Below, in pieces: positions 56,465 to 64,000 of a stretch of DNA of 64,000 nucleotides (within the stretch, counting starts at the first letter, position 1; every line of letters starts with the position of its first letter). The notes under the pieces were generated by a model. It was not told the origin of the DNA. It saw only the letters and a list, made by a program, of their open reading frames with translations, and made no database searches. Origin of the DNA: Lethocerus indicus (lineage: Eukaryota > Arthropoda > Insecta > Hemiptera > Belostomatidae); the NCBI GenBank assembly GCA_019843655.1, contig JACDQD010000005.1, positions 26,608,954-26,672,953 on the forward strand. The letters run 5' to 3'. Made by a program: the position numbers and the translations under genes.

Positions 56465-59400
56465 ATGTCGGGAACAAGTGTAATCAAGCAGTTGCCTCCC
56501 AAAGACCTGACGGCTGAATTGAGAATGTTTATAGCTGGAGCCAGTCGGCCAACATCTGCCAATCAGTTTGAACTTGTTCGTAAATCAATTTCTTTACTCA
56601 AATCTCTTCCAGCTTCCAAGGATGCAGTCCTTGAATATCTCAGTTCCATTTTTGATAAGTCAGTGTCGAGCTACATGAGTGAACTTGAGGTAAACATTTC
56701 TATTTAAATTGTCATTGATTGAACTAAAATAATGCAATCTTTAACAATTACATATTAGTGTTGATCATGCAATTTCCATTAAATTTTGTCATAGATAAAT
56801 AATAAATACATTTTTAATTATTTGCATAATCGTATTTTTTCAGAGCAACCCACAAATTACAATTTTGACACAACCTAAAGAAGAAGCAATTATTGATGAA
56901 ATCTACAACTCCTTGACATCTTTTATTTCTTCAAGTTGTGAATTTTGGCCCCCAATTATATCAAACTGGGCCTTGGATATACTAGGTAAGTTAATAATGT
57001 TGCAACATTTTTAAAATTTCTATATATAAAAAGTATGAATAATATATGTTTAGCATATAATTTTATTGATCTAATTTTTGTTTACGTATTTTTAAAATAG
57101 TACGTATTTTTGAAAGCATATTTCTGACTGTTGATTTATTATGTAAGCTGTCCTCACAAGCTAGAATACTAGTCCAAGAACCAAGAGAACCAATTATCTT
57201 TCTTTACATTTGATTATTAACTATTGTTGTTTTTAAAGGTACATTATCTAGCAAGTATTCAGGAAGAGGGAGGGCACCTGTGAATGGGATGCTCAGTGAT
57301 AGTTTACAACAGTGGATGTCGTGCAGAGCAACTAGAACATTAGTTGATATCAACACTTATTGCATCAATCAGTCAATTAAAAATGCTCCAGACCTGGTAG
57401 ATGGAATGTATACTGATTTTGTAACACGCTGTTTCACTGGATTATTAGGTATTAGACAATTTGTCATTTTTGTTGACTCTTTTTCAGAAAACAATTCTCT
57501 GTATTGTAAACAAAATATCTGAAAATAACTAGTTATGTAGTTTCAAATAGGGTAATGTATGTCACTTATATAAAAATGTTATTTATTCAGTGTATAAACA
57601 ACTCATGTTCATTAAATCATGAACAACTTGTCGAAGAAACTACACCATTCCTGAAGTTAATTCAATTTTGCAATTAGTGGACAAGAGTTCCAGGTTATGA
57701 TCAAAACCTGTGCATGCCATGCATATGTTCTTATTGTTTGTAAGGGTTTTTTCTCACTTTTATTGGGTTGAGGAGATGAAAGACATGAGTAATAAATAAC
57801 TACAAAATCTACTTGTAGATCACTTAATTAGTTTTCGCATAATTGGATTGTTGCCAGGGCCAGATGTTTATTACCTTGTTGTGCATATATGTGTATAAAT
57901 GATCATAGTGTTGATTAATTGTTTAAAGTAATTGGCCATTAAATAGTTAAGCCAAGAATTATAGTAATCTAAGTTACATAAAGCATGCATTTGGTCTTCC
58001 TTACCACAATAATGCCTAAATTTTAAAAAAAGCTTAATATATTTTTCAGATGTGTGTGTACAGTACAACCCTCACTTTGACTGGGTTGTAGCTCACGTAG
58101 GCAGCTGTTTTCCTGGCAAAGTAATTAAACATGTCTTATCTTGGACTTTGAAAGATTTTTCACAAAATAACCCTTCATCCGTAAGTGTGTGAATTATTAG
58201 CGGTGTGTAAATTTGTAGTAAATGTTGTTTCTTATTTGTAATGTTTGAAAACATTTTTAGGGGGCAAACAAATTGAATTTTGCTATTGGAATTTTGATTC
58301 ATTTAGCTGGTAGTCATCTTCCTGAAATCAAAGTTAGAATGCTTTATTTATTCCAGGTAAATGTATATAAATCTATGCTGGTTGTTTAATAAATTAATGC
58401 CAAATAAGTTATTTAAATGTAGTTAATTAAAATAAATTCGAATTTTAACAGGATCCTATTGATTGCACATAATATTTTATTTCTTTAATTTTTTTTTCAG
58501 TGGAGTTTAACTGCCACAAATAGCATTGATGATAAATCATATATTATGAAAATGGCTGTGATTCCTTTTTTAATGCAGCTTGCATCGCATTCACCCATTC
58601 TACTTTCTGCCTTAAGTGGAGATACATTACAGTATTGTAAGTTGATATTTACCAAGAGTTATTTCATTATTATAATTCAGAGGAATCTTTGTGTAGTGTT
58701 AATAGGGGAAAAATATATATTAAATTGCTTAAACCAGGTTCACTTATCAGGAAATTTACAAACAATTATGGTGTTAATAATTAATACAAGTTTTTGTCTA
58801 TTTTAATCAGTAGAACAAATTATAGCCTTTACATGCTTTTCCTTTTCCCCCTCAATTTTCCTTTCTAAAATATATATCCCACATTGCATTAAATAAGTTA
58901 ATTATACAGTATAATTCTAAATCTTATGTAATTTATGCCATTCATAGGTAGTTTTCACAATCCTTTTTGTAGTTGCAGTCACACCTTCTCTGTTCAGACA
59001 ACTGCCCAGGTTCACTGACCAGTGGATCAGATTCACTGGAGGTCGACAAGCGCTTCTGGACCTTGTTGTCCATTTGATTCTTTGCACAGAAGACAGTGCT
59101 GAATGTATTATGACCATGTTATTGGATGCTACTGAAAATTCCGATGAAGTTTCAGAGGTTGCAGAAGAAATATTAGGTATTTTAGATATTGTCGGCAATA
59201 TGTGCTGTTTTATTTGATGAGTCTTATGTTGAATAATATTTTTTCTATTTCGTAGAGTTACTTGTGAAAGAACTTGATGTTTCTGTAAGAGTAAATGGTG
59301 CTAAGATACCATTATTGGAATGCATATTGAAAAAAGTTCAGTGGTTGTTACCTCTTTTAATATGCGGAAATGAACTGAAAGTTTCAACAGCTGTCACAAT

Positions 59401-60961
59401 CCTTTCGTTAATAGGTAGGTAAAATGATTTAGTATGATAAAATCTGCTAAATTCTATCAGTCAAAACTTCCCAAGACCAGCCCCTTTAGTAAGGTTGAAA
59501 ATAGAATAGATTAGTAGAAAAACTAATTAATACTTAGAATCAGTTTTCCATAAAATAAAAAATCCAATCTGTTACTTAACATAATTACCTCAACTGTCTT
59601 TTGAGTTGAGGTGTAGTATAAATAAAAATATCCTACATACAAAAGTATGTTTATACTTATATCTAATAGAATTCTTTTAAGATGATTTTTTAAATAGATA
59701 AATGCTTCTAGGACAGAACTATACTACTTGCACATTTATATTCATTAATTAATTCATTATTTCTCCCTCTGTTAGTACCACCAATTAGGACAAAAATTAA
59801 GAATACATTTCATTCCCATATTTCATCATTTTAGAAATACTGTTCCATTGCTATAATTTCCAGCTATTTTAGCACTACATATTGCTTTGATGTAATGATT
59901 TTAATTAAGTTGGAGAATTTTGCTTGAAGAAATCCATTTACTGTATACTGTATTAGTTTGTAGTATATACTTACTGTATACTGTTTTACTAGTATATTGG
60001 TATTGGTGTGTTTGCAGGACAGCAACAACCAAGTGTGGTTTCAAATTGCGTTTCTTTCATTCTTTTGAGATCATCGAATGATGATCATTTGGCTTCAGTG
60101 GTGAAACTGACTCAAGGCTATAAAGCATCTCAAGTTTTGTCCCCCGCTATTGCACTTTCTCTCAGCAGTGATCACCTTAAGGATTCATACGTTCCACACT
60201 TGTTTTGGACAAACATGTCAAAATTGCTTAAGTATGCCAACATTTTACTTCTGAATTTTAGCAATTAAAGCTTATCATTATTTCAGCAGGTAAAAAGCTT
60301 TTCATTGGTATTCTGAAAGAATGTGGCAGTAATCATATTTGCAATTCAAGGAAAAGTAACCCACATTTGGGGTTATTTATATATGAATTTCCAGTAAGAC
60401 ATGCTCACTTATTCACATGGAATAAACCTTTGGCAGTTTTTATTTGACTAATCCAAATTTATGTATATATACAAGTTTTTATATATTATTTTAATATATA
60501 AAAAAAACATTAAAATAATTTATAAGCCAGTTTTTATATGTATACAAACAGTATCAACAATCTCAATATAATAATAAATTTGTTCTCATTTATTTTAGTT
60601 GCAATTCTTTCATCATTATAGTTCATATAATAATTATTTTCAACTGTTTCATCCCTTTTCTGTTAACCATTTTATTTTATAGTTTTCTTATTGTTTGCTT
60701 TTATTAGGTGGGAGGCCAGCGGTACTCTTACATCACTTCCGATGCAGGAAGCCGTTTGGGATAATTTGGTACTCATTGCAGAACTTCTGTACGAAACTAA
60801 ACTTATTCCCATAGACCACTCAATAGCCGAAGTCACTAAAAGGGCTGTGCTGGGATCGAAATCACAGCCTAGTGTTCATCTGATCATGGCTCTTGTGCAG
60901 GCTACAGTGTCCTACTTTTACAATTGTCTTATTCAGTCTGGTAAGTTATGTTGTAATACCT

Positions 60962-61001
<40 letters not shown>

Positions 61002-63943
61002 AGAGTACAAATAATTTTCAGTATCTTCATAATCAGTACCATCATTAATCAGTATTATTCTATGAATATATAGCAAAGAATTATGCATGTTGGCTCTCAA
61101 CAAAAATTTTACAAATATCTCAAACCTCTTGGACATCCAAATTTATAATAAGATATAACAAATACATTACTAGTAGAACATAACTAACAGGCAAGAACCC
61201 AAAACTCATGGCAGTTGAAGATGTATAGAATTTTCTGAAATATCCCAATTTGATATATGAAAATACGATAGTCCTAATTAAAATATATAGTTAATTATTA
61301 GCAGTGGAATACTCCACATGTAATTCAAAATTAAGAAAACTAATAGTTATGTCATTGAATTGTTGAAGAAATGGAGCAGTTGAAAGGGCTTCGACTAGTG
61401 AATTCACTATTGAGCAGAGTCAGTCAGTGTTCAACAGCTGCTAGATCAATGGCCATCCGGGAGCTCTTGGAGAGTGCTCTATTTGCAGCCCCATCTGTAC
61501 TTTTTGGTGCAATTCCTGAACCCAGTAAGAGATTGGTTCAACTACCTTCCAGTCTTCTTAACGATCATCATAAACAGGTGATTACAATCATTTGTTACAT
61601 GAAATTGTTTCTTTATTGTCAGTGCTCATACAGTAATTAGAAAGTTTGTGAAACACTTCTCTGGAGCTGCTCATAATATTTAAATCTTCAAATTGTATTC
61701 CTTCAATATAATTTGGGAACAGAATAAAATATTTTCATATGCTGGTTCTGGTAAATAGGGCTGGAGAATGTACTTTGTCATTAAGAAGAAACCAAAATGA
61801 ACTCTCTTTCTTAAATCTTCCAGTAAAATCTTTCATACTCCCTGTGTTATTTTGTGACATTTATTGTGTCATCCAAAGGTCCTATTCTCTATTTACCTTT
61901 TATTGGACACTATCATGTGTCCATAATACTAAATGTGTGTGTAATATACATAGCTGTACAATTACTAGTAATGCATATATTTCATAAATACACATTTTCA
62001 CACTTTCAGTATGTCTTAAGGCTGTTTTTTCAATCAAAACAAATAAATTATATGTAATAAATTATTTTTAAAACTTTGTAGGGCACAACAATGTTATTGG
62101 GCCAAAGGCTGTCATCAGTATTTCATGCTGGTGTGATAGGCAATGGAAAACGAAAAATTACTCCAACTTGCCCAACTCCTGTTAGTCAGGTGGTCCACAA
62201 TACGCACTTATTTATAATGGCTCTGAAAGCTTGCTGTACTAATGAAAATCCGCAAGGAACTTTGGATGCTGTTATATCTTTAGCTCTTTTGCTTGTTGAA
62301 CTAATATCACCTGATGTTATGTACAATGGTCTTCCTTGGCCTGAGGAAGAATTTTGCAAGGTATATTATTTTTATCAGCGCATTCTTTATGCTCATATTA
62401 TATGTTCATTATTTTCATCATTTTTATTCTAATAAAATTATAATTTTTATTACAATTATTTCTATTTTTATTAATAATATTTATTTTATTTCAAGGTTAC
62501 AGTTGAGAGAGACTTGTATATTAGACGTGCCTTTGATAGCATGCCACTTCTGTGGTCTTTATTGGAGTATATAGCTTATCATAGGCCAGCACTGTGCTAC
62601 TGTTCTGTACTTCTTAGAGCTTTGGTGTGTATATATTTATTTAGTTGAATAAATTTTAAATTTTAATAGACTGATTCGATTACACAAGTGCTATAAAGTT
62701 ATTAACTTGAAATTATTGTTTACCAATATAAAACAATTAATATGAGACTTGTATCAATATTCTTCTATTTGTGGTATCTTGAAAAATGTTTCTTTTTATT
62801 TTCTTCCCCCCTCTCATATGTAATTAGTATCCTACCAGTTCATAGATTATTATATTATTGATAAATCAATAGTGTTTAAAATCAAATAATGTAAACAATG
62901 CAATCATGCATCAGTCATCAATATTGTAAGAAATATAAACTACTAGATTCACATATTAAGTTTCAAGGCATTATTTAAACATACTGAAATTAAAAATTAG
63001 GAATAAAAAGGGTAAATAAAATAAATTCAGCCGTAATTGTCAGTGTCTGTGAGAACTATTGTCAATATGTATTATGTACAATGTGTTTTAAGGTGGCTAC
63101 TCTTTTGGGCCAGTGGTCTTCTGCCAGCCAGCAAGGCCAGGAGTCTGGTCAGTGTAAAATGCTCATTTCAACTACAACTAGAGTTTTACAGCTGATGGCT
63201 CTAAGCCAGCTTCTTCCGCCCCCATTGCATGCTCTCAGTGATGTAATCCCATTTTTACCTCCTAATCAGGTTGGTTAACATTTTTTCACTTTGATGGAAA
63301 TGTACCTATACTATAATTCTAATGGATCAAAAGATACACTATATTTTTCTTCTTATTTTTGTTTAGAGTTAAAAGAAAATTCAAAAGAGAATTGCAGATA
63401 TAATTTCACAAAACTCAGAAAAATGAATGAGTTTCTTGAGTTGTCTATGTATTTAATATGTACAAGTTACTCCATCAGTTATTTTAGTGCGTTTAAGCAA
63501 ATGTGCATAAGCATCCTTTACATAAAATAAAATATATCTTATAATCATTTGTGTGATCTGATTCCTTTCCCTTTGTCTTGGGTTAGACTGGTGTGATCTT
63601 GTACCATGGTTTACTGTGTTCCATGTACACATCATGAGATACAATGCATCATATTTCAGACATATTTTATTTTGTACAGTAAATTGAGTCACCTATAAAT
63701 ATGTTGCAGATTATGTTGGTGCTGAGAGAATGTGTTTGGAATTATATGAGAGTCCACGTCCCATGTCCTTCCTTGTTCATTAGAGATTCAAATGGGGCCA
63801 TGTGGAGAGATCCATCAACATCTCGACCTGCAAAGCAGTATACGGAAACATTGAGATTAGTAATGCAGCGCAATATTTCCAGCTTGGGACCCCTATTCAA
63901 TACTCTGTTTGTTCATGATTTGCACGATATAGATGATGATTAA
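56465..63943 (+). CDS. IntS5: Integrator complex subunit 5
   Basis: Fifteen exons join without a frame break into 923 residues, somewhat shorter than human INTS5 (about 1,019). Diagnostic blocks match INTS5: [10 protein letters not shown] then [13 protein letters not shown] (about 148-160), [13 protein letters not shown] with [33 protein letters not shown] (about 664-671), [30 protein letters not shown] and, near the end, [12 protein letters not shown]. In the nucleus Integrator binds RNA polymerase II, cleaves nascent snRNA and other transcripts, and recruits PP2A; INTS5 is part of its scaffold and has no enzymatic motif. The start is the first ATG after a good acceptor and gives the expected length before the first conserved block. 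The exon 11 acceptor (TTGAAG, 61363-61368) has a poor pyrimidine tract and is the least certain junction. Confidence 0.96.
56465..63943 (+). other. IntS5: IntS5 exon table
   Basis: Coding exons: 56465-56689; 56844-56985; 57239-57448; 58050-58180; 58261-58356; 58501-58636; 58979-59176; 59256-59414; 60018-60231; 60708-60940; 61369-61577; 62082-62360; 62496-62624; 63093-63269; 63710-63943 (TAA stop). All introns are GT-AG, from 79 to 603 bp except three longer ones of 504-603 bp. The total is 2,772 coding bases including the stop. Confidence 0.88.
60968..60998. repeat. (TA)n microsatellite in IntS5 intron 10
   Basis: A 31-bp TA dinucleotide array, starting 27 bp after the exon 10 donor site. 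Confidence 0.95.
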
Positions 63944-64000
63944 ACTCCATTGTAATTTATAAAAATTCATATTCTCAATGTGACCCTGTGAACTTGATAA
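63944..64000 (+). other. Start of the IntS5 3' UTR
   Basis: Only 57 bases follow the stop codon before the window ends. No AATAAA is present in them, so the polyadenylation site lies outside. Confidence 0.6.

Overview
The window is intron-rich animal DNA, most likely from an insect. It carries three plus-strand, multi-exon protein genes with canonical GT-AG introns: the 3' part of a secreted C-type lectin gene (29021-29884), a complete FAM135 gene (32094-46839, 21 coding exons, 1,418 residues) and a complete Integrator subunit 5 gene (56465-63943, 15 coding exons, 923 residues). I assigned the products by recognising the proteins after joining exons by hand. No prokaryotic features, rRNA genes, CRISPR arrays or intact transposons were seen.

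Layout. From 1 to about 28860 I find no convincing gene. The DNA there is only moderately AT-rich, with CpG at ordinary frequency, several (AT)n arrays, one dispersed repeat present twice, and a 92-bp palindrome near 26.8 kb. From about 28.86 kb onward the DNA becomes strongly AT-rich and poor in CpG, apart from exons, the lectin 3' UTR and two short CpG-rich pockets. The first pocket (about 31.74-32.3 kb) holds the FAM135 start, and the second (about 55.27-55.93 kb) lies just upstream of Integrator subunit 5. This resembles gene-body DNA methylation with unmethylated promoters, which argues for an insect lineage that kept DNA methylation and against flies. The exact order cannot be read from the sequence.

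Gene roles. FAM135 has a conserved N-terminal domain and a C-terminal alpha/beta-hydrolase domain with all catalytic residues visible. The two are joined by a linker very rich in His, Gln, Gly and Ser. Integrator subunit 5 belongs to the nuclear complex that processes snRNA 3' ends and attenuates RNA polymerase II transcription. The lectin has a complete calcium/sugar-binding signature, but its first exon (start codon and signal peptide) was not found. The three genes share no obvious pathway.

I did not find a new biological system. The observations most worth checking are the CpG domain structure, an upstream ORF ending on the FAM135 start codon, the repeat-encoded His/Gln linker, and several inverted-repeat elements.
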